In this document: piece after piece, positions 1 through 7,376 of the stretch
Position numbering within the stretch: the first letter of the stretch is position 1
Layout of the letters: every line of letters starts with the position of its first letter
Origin: Ignavibacteriaceae bacterium
GTDB taxonomy: Bacteria > Bacteroidota > Ignavibacteria > Ignavibacteriales > Ignavibacteriaceae
Direction of reading: 5' to 3'
Assembly: GCA_013388525.1 (NCBI GenBank)
Contig: JACAFA010000271.1
Coordinates: 1-21,523, forward strand
DNA length: 21,523 nucleotides
The notes under the pieces: generated by a model
Database searches by the model: none
Told to the model about the DNA's origin: nothing
The model's input: the letters and a program-made list of their open reading frames with translations, nothing else
Position numbers and translations under genes: made by a program

Positions 1-140
1 AGCATAGCAGAAGTCTTGATAAGAATTTCTTTTTAGTTATAAATTTCTTAAATCAACTATTTGGTAATCGCTCTTTTGAACCTATTTTATCAATTACACA
101 ATTTTAGGTACGTTATCAATTATTCTGACTGTAACTTTAG

Positions 141-172
141 GTTGATTTTCAAAACTTCGAAGCATATTTTTA
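141..172 (+). promoter_or_regulatory. Probable Bacteroidetes-type promoter of tRNA-Leu
   Basis: GTTG at 141-144 is followed by exactly 20 nt and then TATTTTTA at 165-172. This fits the Bacteroidetes housekeeping form (TTTG, about 19-20 nt, TAnnTTTG), with the last G missing. The tRNA begins 13 nt downstream. The same layout, with the same 20-nt spacer, precedes tRNA-Gln at 13234-13265. In both cases the 9-mer CAAAATTTG begins exactly 6 nt past the -7 box. A conventional sigma-70 reading is also possible: TTGATT (142-147), 17 nt, TATTTT (165-170). No start site has been measured. Confidence 0.5.
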
Positions 173-185
173 CCACTCAAAATTT

Positions 186-270
186 GCGGAAGTGGTGAAA
201 TTTGGTATACACGCTATCTTGAGGGGGTAGTGCCTTAATTGGCGTGCGGGTTCAAGTCCCGCCTTCCGCA
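186..270 (+). tRNA. tRNA-Leu (anticodon GAG)
   Basis: The acceptor stem GCGGAAG (186-192) pairs with CTTCCGC (263-269), with discriminator A270. The anticodon stem CTATC/GGTAG encloses the loop TTGAGGG, giving anticodon GAG at 221-223, which reads CUC and CUU. A long variable arm of about 15 nt follows, as expected for leucine tRNA. The T-arm is GCGGG-TTCAAGT-CCCGC (246-262). CCA is not encoded, because the next bases are CAC, so the 3' end must be added enzymatically. A protein gene starts 35 nt downstream with no terminator visible between them. Confidence 0.96.
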
Positions 271-305
271 CACAATCCAAATTAAAAAGTAAAAAGGAAA
301 AATAG

Positions 306-1070
306 ATGAACAACAATAAAGTCTTTCCATTTCTTCTGATGTTTATTCTGACTCTGTCTTTAATTTCATTTGCTCAGGAAATGAATACTGAGGCAGGGAA
401 ACTTTATAATGAAGGTAATAGTCAGTTAAAAGCAGGAAATTATAACGGTGCAATCAGTAATTATGATAAAGCTCTGGCAATTGAAAAGGATTATCGGATT
501 TATTATCAGAAAGGTGTAGCACAAAAAAAAGCAAATGACCTTAACGGTTCAAAAGCTTCCCTGGAAGAATGTATAAAGTTGAAAAATGATTTCGAACCCG
601 GTTATAATGCATTAGGTGGCGTTTACTTCTCTATGGGCAATTATACTGAAGCAATAAATAAATTTGAAAAAGTTCTCACTCTTACAAATAACGCAAGCGT
701 TACAAAAAAAGTAAAGAAGAATTTATCATTAGCTTATACAAAATTGGGAAATGATGAAATATCAAAAGGCAATGCTCAAAAAGCTGTTGAGTATTTAACT
801 AAAGCTGTTGAAAATGATAATTACGATGCTGCGTATTTATCGCTTGCTAAACTTTATTCTGAACTTGGAGAATGGGATAAATGTATTGCTGCATCAGAAA
901 ATGCTTTGAAGTACAAATCAAAAATAACTACTGGTGGTCCTAACTTTTATATGGGAATTGCTTATAAAGGCAAAGGCGATACTGCAAAAGCAAAAGAAAT
1001 GTTTGATAAAGCTAAACAAGACGCCACTTATAAAAAGACTGCTGAATATGAACTCAGTTTGCTGAAGTAA
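306..1070 (+). CDS. Secreted tetratricopeptide-repeat (TPR) protein
   Basis: A 254-residue protein with an N-terminal signal peptide: a hydrophobic run at about residues 7-22 ends in the motif SFAQ, so it is exported, probably to the periplasm. The rest is helical TPR repeats with the usual Gly, Tyr, Ala and Pro spacing, at about residues 29-62, 63-96, 97-130, 134-168, 172-205 and 209-242. TPR arrays hold protein-protein complexes together, and no catalytic residues are visible. The ATG has a purine-rich AAAAAGGAAAA stretch just upstream. It lies 35 nt behind tRNA-Leu with no intervening terminator, so it is probably on the same primary transcript. It ends at a strong hairpin terminator. The specific partner is unknown. 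Confidence 0.9.
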   Translation: MNNNKVFPFLLMFILTLSLISFAQEMNTEAGKLYNEGNSQLKAGNYNGAISNYDKALAIEKDYRIYYQKGVAQKKANDLNGSKASLEECIKLKNDFEPGYNALGGVYFSMGNYTEAINKFEKVLTLTNNASVTKKVKKNLSLAYTKLGNDEISKGNAQKAVEYLTKAVENDNYDAAYLSLAKLYSELGEWDKCIAASENALKYKSKITTGGPNFYMGIAYKGKGDTAKAKEMFDKAKQDATYKKTAEYELSLLK

Positions 1071-1092
1071 AATTTCAGTTTCGATTTTAAAG

Positions 1093-1116
1093 ACCCTCTG
1101 AAAAGAGGGTTTTTTT
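1093..1116 (+). terminator. Rho-independent terminator after the TPR gene
   Basis: ACCCTCT (1093-1099), loop GAAA (1100-1103), AGAGGGT (1104-1110), then a run of T through 1116. It is a perfect 7-bp stem with a tetraloop and U-tract, located 23 nt after the stop codon of the TPR gene. Confidence 0.9.
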
Positions 1117-1151
1117 ATAACCGATAAACTATTCTCATTTATTTAGAAAGA

Positions 1152-1775
1152 ATGAAGTTTAATAAAGTAGATTCCAAAAATTTGTTACCACCAATTGCCG
1201 CTGCATCAGCGCTTCGGAAGATAGATACTCTGAGAGAGCTTATTACTGATGCCAAACAGAGAAAGATTCCTTTCAATAAAATCTATGAAACTTTACTGCA
1301 GAATTATCTCTTTGTTGGGTATCCTTCAGCTTTATTATCACTAAAATTGTTGAAAGAGTTATATCCAAATAAAAGAGTTCCAAAAGCTGCTGATATGAAT
1401 CTTTATCACTTCAGAAAAAGGGGAAAAGCAAATTGCAAAAAGGTTTATGGTAACAAATTTGAGAAACTAATCAGTAATGTTAGAAGTTTTTCTCCTGACC
1501 TGGCTGAATGGCTTGTGCTTGAAGGCTACGGAAAAGTATTGGGAAGAAAAGGTCTTTCACTAAAAGAACGGGAACTCTGTATAGTCGCAACTTTGGCAGT
1601 ATTAAAATTTGAAGATCAATTATACTCACATATTAACGGAGCCTTCAGAGCAAAAACTTCAGCTGAAGAAATTGAGGGTGTGATAGATAGTCTTAACTTG
1701 ATTGGGAATAAAAATACTTCTGCTTTTGGTTTAAGAGTTCTGAACAGATATAAAAAGGAAAAGGGAATGCATTAA
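1152..1775 (+). CDS. Carboxymuconolactone decarboxylase-like protein
   Basis: A 207-residue all-helical protein without a signal peptide, so probably cytoplasmic. Residues 132-190 match the carboxymuconolactone decarboxylase/AhpD-like fold: a GRKGLSLKERELCIVATLA-type helix, then an HINGAFRAKTSAEEI-type segment with the family's conserved His and the Ala-Glu-Glu helix cap. The N-terminal half holds a second, weaker copy (GYPSALLSLK at about residues 56-65), as in two-repeat family members. The CxxC pair of true AhpD peroxidase reductases is absent, since only one Cys lies in that region. A disulfide reductase role is therefore unlikely. A lactone decarboxylase or other non-redox role is possible, but the substrate cannot be told. 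It converges on the next gene. Confidence 0.72.
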   Translation: MKFNKVDSKNLLPPIAAASALRKIDTLRELITDAKQRKIPFNKIYETLLQNYLFVGYPSALLSLKLLKELYPNKRVPKAADMNLYHFRKRGKANCKKVYGNKFEKLISNVRSFSPDLAEWLVLEGYGKVLGRKGLSLKERELCIVATLAVLKFEDQLYSHINGAFRAKTSAEEIEGVIDSLNLIGNKNTSAFGLRVLNRYKKEKGMH

Positions 1776-1790
1776 CAGCACATTCCCTTT
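1760..1790. terminator. Bidirectional terminator between convergent genes
   Basis: AAAGGGAATG (1760-1769) and CATTCCCTTT (1781-1790) form a perfect 10-bp stem with an 11-nt loop that contains the TAA stop of the upstream gene. On the minus strand the stem is followed by a T-rich stretch (TTCCTTTTTA). On the plus strand only a short T-run follows. It sits between two convergent stop codons 23 nt apart, the expected site for a shared terminator. Confidence 0.7.
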
Positions 1791-1798
1791 AAGAAATT

Positions 1799-2437
1799 TT
1801 ATAAGAAGTTAAAAATTATAAATGCATCCAGAGTGACTGCACTAATTGTCTCTTCACCATCTTCTTTGCCGGTCAGATTGAACATTTTATAGCTTAAATA
1901 CAAATCAAGATTGATCATTGGAATTATTGTTACCTCTGTGCCAACTCCAATTCCTCCACCAAATCTTGAAACATCTGAACCATCAATTTCAATATCGTTA
2001 ACCTTGCTTTTTCCGAAGCTGTTAAATGAAAGATCCAAAGCTAAGTATGGATCAAAACCAAGAGGAGCGGGAATAAAATTGTATTGAACTCCGGCACCAA
2101 TTTCTAAAAGTGACTGAGAGTATTCGATTTCTCCTTCCTCGTGAGTTGCTTTGTATAAATGTGGAGGTTCGGGACCACTTCCAGACAATGAATGATACAG
2201 AGCGAAAGCTCTCGGTGTAAATGAAATCATTGGTAGGTCAACTTTTCCAATTACTCCTGTATTCCATTCTGTTGAATATCCGGATCCACCATCCGGAACG
2301 TCTTTGGTCAATGCATCTGGCGCTAAAATTTGTGTGATTCCTCCACCGACACCAACTTTCACTAACTGTGCAGAAGTGAAAGCCGGAAACAATATTAAAA
2401 ACACTATTAGAAAAAATGTGATGTGGTTCTTTTTCAT
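1799..2437 (-). CDS. Small outer-membrane beta-barrel protein
   Basis: A 212-residue protein. The N-terminus has two lysines, a hydrophobic core and cleavage near TSAQ (about residues 20-24), a clear signal peptide. The mature part is Gly-rich with alternating hydrophobic and polar residues (for example VKVGVGGGI just after the signal) and ends in FIIFNFL, the usual C-terminal strand with an aromatic near the end that the BAM complex recognises. Length fits an 8-strand OmpA/OmpW-like barrel. No OmpA peptidoglycan-binding domain is present. GGAGAG lies 7-8 nt before the ATG, supporting this start. Its ligand or role is not recognisable. It is transcribed divergently from the TPR/TonB cluster. 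Confidence 0.8.
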   Translation of the reverse strand: MKKNHITFFLIVFLILFPAFTSAQLVKVGVGGGITQILAPDALTKDVPDGGSGYSTEWNTGVIGKVDLPMISFTPRAFALYHSLSGSGPEPPHLYKATHEEGEIEYSQSLLEIGAGVQYNFIPAPLGFDPYLALDLSFNSFGKSKVNDIEIDGSDVSRFGGGIGVGTEVTIIPMINLDLYLSYKMFNLTGKEDGEETISAVTLDAFIIFNFL

Positions 2438-2588
2438 TTACTCTCCATTTTGATGATTGATTGAGATTGCTATCATAAACTTAAAAATATTTAATCATAA
2501 AAACCATAACTATCTCATTGTATTCATTAAGAAGCCGACAGATTCTAAACAATATCTTTAAGTGATTTCCCATATTTGATTATTTCTC

Positions 2589-2619
2589 TTGACTTTATGC
2601 TTTATAAAACCAATATTTA
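2589..2619 (+). promoter_or_regulatory. Candidate promoter of the TPR/TonB cluster
   Basis: TTG at 2589-2591, a 20-nt spacer, then AATATTTA at 2612-2619. This keeps the spacing of the two tRNA promoters in this window, but with a poorer -7 box. It can also be read as TTGACT (2589-2594), 17 nt, AATATT. It lies about 85 nt before the ATG at 2703, in the 265-nt divergent gap, which otherwise shows only the hairpin at 2639-2660. Confidence 0.35.
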
Positions 2620-2638
2620 GTTCCAGAATATGCAGAAT

Positions 2639-2665
2639 TCTGAGCAATTAACGGCTCAGATTTTT
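2639..2665 (+). promoter_or_regulatory. Leader hairpin with T-run (attenuator-like)
   Basis: TCTGAGC (2639-2645), an 8-nt loop, GCTCAGA (2654-2660), then TTTTT (2661-2665). It resembles a short intrinsic terminator but sits upstream of the large TPR gene and downstream of its candidate promoter. It could therefore act as a leader attenuator, or be a weak terminator for unseen transcription. I see no riboswitch or leader peptide around it. Confidence 0.35.
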
Positions 2666-2702
2666 GAAACTCTAATAAGGAAGCTTCGTCATAAAGAATA
2701 GT

Positions 2703-5702
2703 ATGATGCAAAAATTAAATCCCTCAAATAAATATTTTGTTCTGGTCCTGATTTTACTTCCTCTGTGTATTTCAGTAGTAAATGGTCAAAGTGTTGCTGA
2801 AGAATTCAACAAAGGTATGGAAGCTTATAGCAAACAGCTTTTTGTTGATGCCCACAAAATATTTGATTCAATCGTTGATGAATACGGGATAGTTGATGAA
2901 CTTTATGCATCAGCGCGATTTTATTCAGGTAATTCGTTGTTAAAAATGGGAAAGAAAGATGAAGCCGCTACAAGATTTGAATATATCGTAAACAACGTTG
3001 TTTGGTCGAAGTTTCGTGAGGAATCTTTATTTACGCTCGGATTAATTTATTATGATACAAAAAGGTATGCACTGAGTAGAAAAAATCATCTGATGTTAGT
3101 TTATCAATATCCAAACAGCGATTATATCGGTTCAGCTATGTATTGGATTGGTGAATCTTACACAGCTGAAGGAAAATTAAATGAAGCAGTTGATTTTTTA
3201 ACACAAGCAATTGAAGATAAATCAGGTAACAGATTTCGTGATCATTCTCTTTATGCACTTGCAAGTGTTTATGAAAAAATGCAGGACTACCAGAATGCAG
3301 TAAAATATTATGATCAGTTACTTACTTATTATGCAAATAGTCCACTTGCTCTCCAGGCACAGGTAAGAATTGGTGTATGCTATTTTTATTTGAAAGACTA
3401 TTACAATTCAATACTTGAGCTTAATAATCCTGTTTTACAAAATCTGCCAGACGAAAAACTGTCGGAAGCTTTATATCTTCTTGCAAATTCGCATTACAGG
3501 GTTGAAGAGTATGAAAATGCTGCCAGGACTTATTCGGAAATTATCGAAAGGTTTCCATATTCAGCTTTTATTAGAGATGCACAGTACGGATTAGCCTGGT
3601 CATTATTTCAGCAATCAAAATACAATGAAGCATACAATGTATTTAATAACCTTTCTGTTGGAGAAGACTCGCTTGCCGTAAAATCTTTTATTTGGAAAGG
3701 TGAATCAAAAAGATATTCAGGAAAGCCGAATGAAGCATTAATTATTTTTGAGGATTTTTTAAAACGATATCCGGACCATCCCTCAGCTTCGTTGGTTGAA
3801 AGTCTTATCGGATTAATTTATTTCGATCAAAACAAACTCGAACTTTCATCACAATATCTTGCAAATGCAACCTCCTCAGATGATCCTGTTACAAGAGCAA
3901 AAGCTTTTACTATGATTGGTGAAATTGAGCTTCGGAAGAAAAATTATATCAAAGCCCGCGGTAATTTTGAACCGGCAATTCGAATTACAGAAGCAGAAAG
4001 CGATGTTCATCTGAGAGCAATGCTCGGTATGGGTGTTTCTTTATTTTATCTTGGAGATTATGAAAAGGCAGCTGAATATTTTCGTGATGCTGAAAATCTG
4101 AGCACTGATTTTGAAACTGATAAGATTAATTTCTATATGGCAGAGTGTTATTTCAATTTGGGTAAATATCAGGAAGCATTGTCCCGCTATTCTGCTATTG
4201 GAAGCAAAGAAGATGAATATGTTCGGCAGGTAACTTACTCAAAAGGGTATTGTCATTTTAATCTTGGTGCATATTCAAATGCAATCTATCAGTTTTCTGA
4301 ATTTGTTGAGCGATATCCAAATGATGTTAGAACTACTGATGCAAGATTGAGATTAGCAGATAGTTACTTTGGTGCAAAAAATTTTGCAGCTGCGAGCAAA
4401 ATATTTAAACAAATATTCCAATCCGGAAAGTATTCCTCTGATGATCCATACACTTACTACCAATATGCTCAGGCTTTGTATAAGTCTGGTGAAACAAATG
4501 CAGCTATTACAGAGTTCAGAAATCTTCAGCAGAAATTTCCTCAATCGAAGTATGCGGAAAGTTCTCTCTTCACTGTGGGTTTTATAAAATTTCAGGAAGG
4601 AGAATTCAAAGATGCAATAAATGACTACCGGTATGTACTTCAGATTTATAAAAATTCTTCACTTGCACCGGTTGTTTACTATTCAATCGGTGACGCATAT
4701 TTTAACCTTGCGATGTATGATTCAGCTATAGTTAATTACCGGAATGTTTTGACAAAATATCCCTCATCTGAATACGTGTTTGATGCCATTAACGGAATGC
4801 AATATAGCTATGTAGCAATGGGTAAATCTGATGAAGCTATCGTTCTTATCGACAGATTTATAAATCAGAATCCCAACTTAAAATTCTCAGACCAGATATT
4901 CTTTAAAAAAGGTGAACTTTACTACAGTCAACGCGATTATCGGAATGCTAAAACCAGTTACCAGGAATTTCTTGTCAGATATCCAAAAAGTTCATTTGTT
5001 CCTGAAGCTTACTACTGGCTTGGTAAAAGCTCACAAAATTTAAATGAGACTGATGAAGCCATTTTTTATTTTAATAAAGTATTTGAAAGTTATCCGGGTT
5101 CTGAATCAGCAGCTGTATCAGTAATTGAACTTGGTAAAATGTATGAGTTAAATGGAAACTATCAGGCATCAATTGCGGTTTTGGAACAAGCATCAACCAA
5201 ACTTAAAGATTCTCCGCGACTTCCTGAAGTCCTCTTCCTGAAAGGAACTGCTTATATAAAAATTGATGATGTTCAAAAAGCATACGGAACTTTTGAAGAA
5301 TTAGCAATGTATCACCGGGAAACTATTTTTGCTGATCGGGCAAAGTTTGAGATGGGACTGATTGATATGGCGACCGGAAGATATGATATCGCAAACAAAA
5401 ACTTTTTAGATGTTGCAGAAAGAAGAACTGATGATTTAGGTGCAAGGTCTCAATTTCATTATGGTTTATCTCTTTACGAACAAGGTAAAATAACTGAAGC
5501 AATTTCTGCACTTGTAAGAGTAAGAACCGTTTATTCACAATATGAACCCTGGCTTTCGCGTTCATATTTATTGTTAGGTGATTGCTATGTTAAACTTAAT
5601 GACAAAAGACAAGCAGAAGAAATGTACAGAGTGGTCGTTACGAAGCATAAAGGTAACGAACTCGGAGAAGAAGCAAGACAAAAAATAAGCAAGCTTAAAT
5701 GA
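2703..5702 (+). CDS. Giant periplasmic TPR protein of the TonB cluster
   Basis: A 999-residue protein made almost wholly of TPR repeats. A signal peptide occupies residues 1-29, with a hydrophobic stretch at about 11-25 and cleavage near VNGQ. There is no Cys after the signal, so it is not a lipoprotein. More than twenty TPR units follow, many carrying the AxxxFxxxxxxYPxS ending seen in BamD and in YbgF/CpoB-type envelope proteins. Proteins of this size and make-up are annotated in Bacteroidota as putative TonB-system components, on context rather than biochemistry. Its stop overlaps the ATG of the next gene (ATGA), so the two are translationally coupled. The likely role is a periplasmic scaffold contacting the outer-membrane barrel encoded next. 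No Shine-Dalgarno sequence is visible close to the start. Confidence 0.9.
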   Translation: MMQKLNPSNKYFVLVLILLPLCISVVNGQSVAEEFNKGMEAYSKQLFVDAHKIFDSIVDEYGIVDELYASARFYSGNSLLKMGKKDEAATRFEYIVNNVVWSKFREESLFTLGLIYYDTKRYALSRKNHLMLVYQYPNSDYIGSAMYWIGESYTAEGKLNEAVDFLTQAIEDKSGNRFRDHSLYALASVYEKMQDYQNAVKYYDQLLTYYANSPLALQAQVRIGVCYFYLKDYYNSILELNNPVLQNLPDEKLSEALYLLANSHYRVEEYENAARTYSEIIERFPYSAFIRDAQYGLAWSLFQQSKYNEAYNVFNNLSVGEDSLAVKSFIWKGESKRYSGKPNEALIIFEDFLKRYPDHPSASLVESLIGLIYFDQNKLELSSQYLANATSSDDPVTRAKAFTMIGEIELRKKNYIKARGNFEPAIRITEAESDVHLRAMLGMGVSLFYLGDYEKAAEYFRDAENLSTDFETDKINFYMAECYFNLGKYQEALSRYSAIGSKEDEYVRQVTYSKGYCHFNLGAYSNAIYQFSEFVERYPNDVRTTDARLRLADSYFGAKNFAAASKIFKQIFQSGKYSSDDPYTYYQYAQALYKSGETNAAITEFRNLQQKFPQSKYAESSLFTVGFIKFQEGEFKDAINDYRYVLQIYKNSSLAPVVYYSIGDAYFNLAMYDSAIVNYRNVLTKYPSSEYVFDAINGMQYSYVAMGKSDEAIVLIDRFINQNPNLKFSDQIFFKKGELYYSQRDYRNAKTSYQEFLVRYPKSSFVPEAYYWLGKSSQNLNETDEAIFYFNKVFESYPGSESAAVSVIELGKMYELNGNYQASIAVLEQASTKLKDSPRLPEVLFLKGTAYIKIDDVQKAYGTFEELAMYHRETIFADRAKFEMGLIDMATGRYDIANKNFLDVAERRTDDLGARSQFHYGLSLYEQGKITEAISALVRVRTVYSQYEPWLSRSYLLLGDCYVKLNDKRQAEEMYRVVVTKHKGNELGEEARQKISKLK

Positions 5703-7294
5703 AGAAATATATTTTAACAATATTGGTTTTTACAACAATGTCGGTTTTTTCTCAAGGTCAGGATCCAAGCGTTGAGTTGCCTGATTTTGTGATTTTTGGT
5801 AAAGATGATATTTCGGTAAGAAAAGTTGAGAAGATTAAACCAGATTTTATATCAACAGTTTCAGATGAATTTTTAATACCAACTTATAAACCCGATTATC
5901 TCGATTTTGTTGATATCTCAAATCCGGTTGAATCTGAGTTATCAATTCTTGATTCAGTTGATTATAGAAAAGGATTTATCGAGTTGAAAGCTGGACGATT
6001 TCAATTACCAGCTGGCGAACTCAATTATACTTTTCCCTTTACAGGAGGAATGGTGCATGGATTTGTTAAAGGATTGAATCAACTTGCTTATGTTGATAAC
6101 AGCGATAACCAATCCGTTCAAGGTTCGCTGGATTTTGCTTATACTCTTCCAACAAATACCGATGCAATGCCCGGCACAAAGTTTAGCATGAGTGGTGATC
6201 ACACTAAAAATCTATTCAAATTTTTTGGTTCGATTGATCCTGAGCGAAAGAGAAATCTTAATGTAGGTAATGCATCTGTTGGTATTCAAAATCTTTATAT
6301 GAAAGAGTTTGTATTTGACGTAAACGGCGGCGCAGATTTCACATATCTCAATGAACAAAATTTTAATGAATCAATCCTTTTCACTAATCTGTTTGGCAGG
6401 TTAAAACTAAGTAACTTTAGTCTGGGTGTAAAAGGATCATTCCAGCATCAGAAACTTACGACTGATTCGCTTTCCGCTGCGAATTCAGACGCTTATTATT
6501 TCAGACCAACAGCTTCTCTTGAAGTTTTCAACAAAGTAATGCTGGAAGCAGGATTTACGTTCTCAGCTTCAAGTGGTGAAAGTTTGAATGGAATTTATGC
6601 TTCAATCAGTGCAGAGATTGCAAAAAATTTAACTTTGTTTGGTGAATATTCTCCTATAGGTGAAAATATAACGGCAGGAAAATTTTTAAGAAATAATTTT
6701 TATTATGATCAACAGGATTTGCAGAGAGTATTCATTAAAAAGAAAAATATGATCATGGCAACAGCCAAATATGAGTATGACAAGTATTATCAAATTGATG
6801 GTGGAATAGAATTTTACGATGCTGATAATCTGCCTTATTATAATAATCGCGACAGTTCAGGTTTCTTCGAAGTTTTATTAACAGATGCTGTTAGCTGGGA
6901 CTTTTTCCTCAATATGCTTTACCATCTTGGACCTTATGGTTATTTCTACGGTTCTGTAAATTACCTGAATATTCAGGATTCAGACTCAAGAAAAATTCCT
7001 TATTATCCCGGTCTTAAAGCTTCACTTATTTATGGGTATCATTTTTCCAGCGATTGGAAGGGAGAAGCAAAACTTAGCTACTTATCTGACAGATATGCCG
7101 ATATTGACAATACAGAATCAAGAAAATTAAATAGCATATTTGACTTTGGATTAAAAATAACATACACTTTGCAAAAGAATTTTGGTGTATTTTTTGAAAT
7201 AAATAATTTATTCAATACTAAAAGGTCGGTTTGGGAAGGATATCAGGAAAAACCATTAGATATACTTTTAGGAATTAATTATTTGTTTGATTGA
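5699..7294 (+). CDS. TonB-dependent-receptor-like barrel lacking a plug
   Basis: A 531-residue outer-membrane protein. A signal peptide covers about residues 1-20 (cleavage near VFSQ). Amphipathic beta strands fill about residues 75-531, with many aromatic girdle residues. The last 60 residues resemble the end of TonB-dependent receptors (EINNLFNTKRSVWEGY, final strand LLGINYLFD). Typical receptors run 650-1000 residues with a plug of about 120. Here only about 60 residues precede the barrel, so no plug fits. The mature N-terminus carries DFVIFGK (29-35), which looks loosely like a TonB-box strand, a speculative reading. It overlaps the upstream TPR gene by 4 nt. It may be a channel or an outer-membrane anchor for the complex. 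The substrate is unknown. Confidence 0.8.
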   Translation: MKKYILTILVFTTMSVFSQGQDPSVELPDFVIFGKDDISVRKVEKIKPDFISTVSDEFLIPTYKPDYLDFVDISNPVESELSILDSVDYRKGFIELKAGRFQLPAGELNYTFPFTGGMVHGFVKGLNQLAYVDNSDNQSVQGSLDFAYTLPTNTDAMPGTKFSMSGDHTKNLFKFFGSIDPERKRNLNVGNASVGIQNLYMKEFVFDVNGGADFTYLNEQNFNESILFTNLFGRLKLSNFSLGVKGSFQHQKLTTDSLSAANSDAYYFRPTASLEVFNKVMLEAGFTFSASSGESLNGIYASISAEIAKNLTLFGEYSPIGENITAGKFLRNNFYYDQQDLQRVFIKKKNMIMATAKYEYDKYYQIDGGIEFYDADNLPYYNNRDSSGFFEVLLTDAVSWDFFLNMLYHLGPYGYFYGSVNYLNIQDSDSRKIPYYPGLKASLIYGYHFSSDWKGEAKLSYLSDRYADIDNTESRKLNSIFDFGLKITYTLQKNFGVFFEINNLFNTKRSVWEGYQEKPLDILLGINYLFD

Positions 7295-7376
7295 ACAGGA
7301 TAATAATTTTTAATTAGTTTTGTGCGGAAGTACTGAGTTAATAAGAAAGTAAAATAATAATTACAAATCAATAAAG

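Noticed and set aside
1..36. Short open stretch reading SIAEVLIRISF then TAG, which looks like the last strand of an outer-membrane barrel protein entering from the left edge.
   Set aside because: Only 11 codons are visible and the rest lies outside the window, so it cannot be told from chance.
1152..1775. AhpD-type peroxidase reductase.
   Set aside because: The CxxC redox pair is absent, so only the broader carboxymuconolactone decarboxylase-like family is supported.
4353..4587. Two overlapping short frames on both strands inside the giant TPR gene.
   Set aside because: They have no family match, no ribosome site and are fully contained in a continuous TPR-coding frame.
7320..7340. TGCGGAAGTACTGAG resembles the 5' end of the tRNA-Leu gene at 186 (GCGGAAGTGGTGA).
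   Set aside because: The similarity is about 8 contiguous bases with no further tRNA arms or 3' partner. It is not a tRNA fragment or integration site on this evidence.
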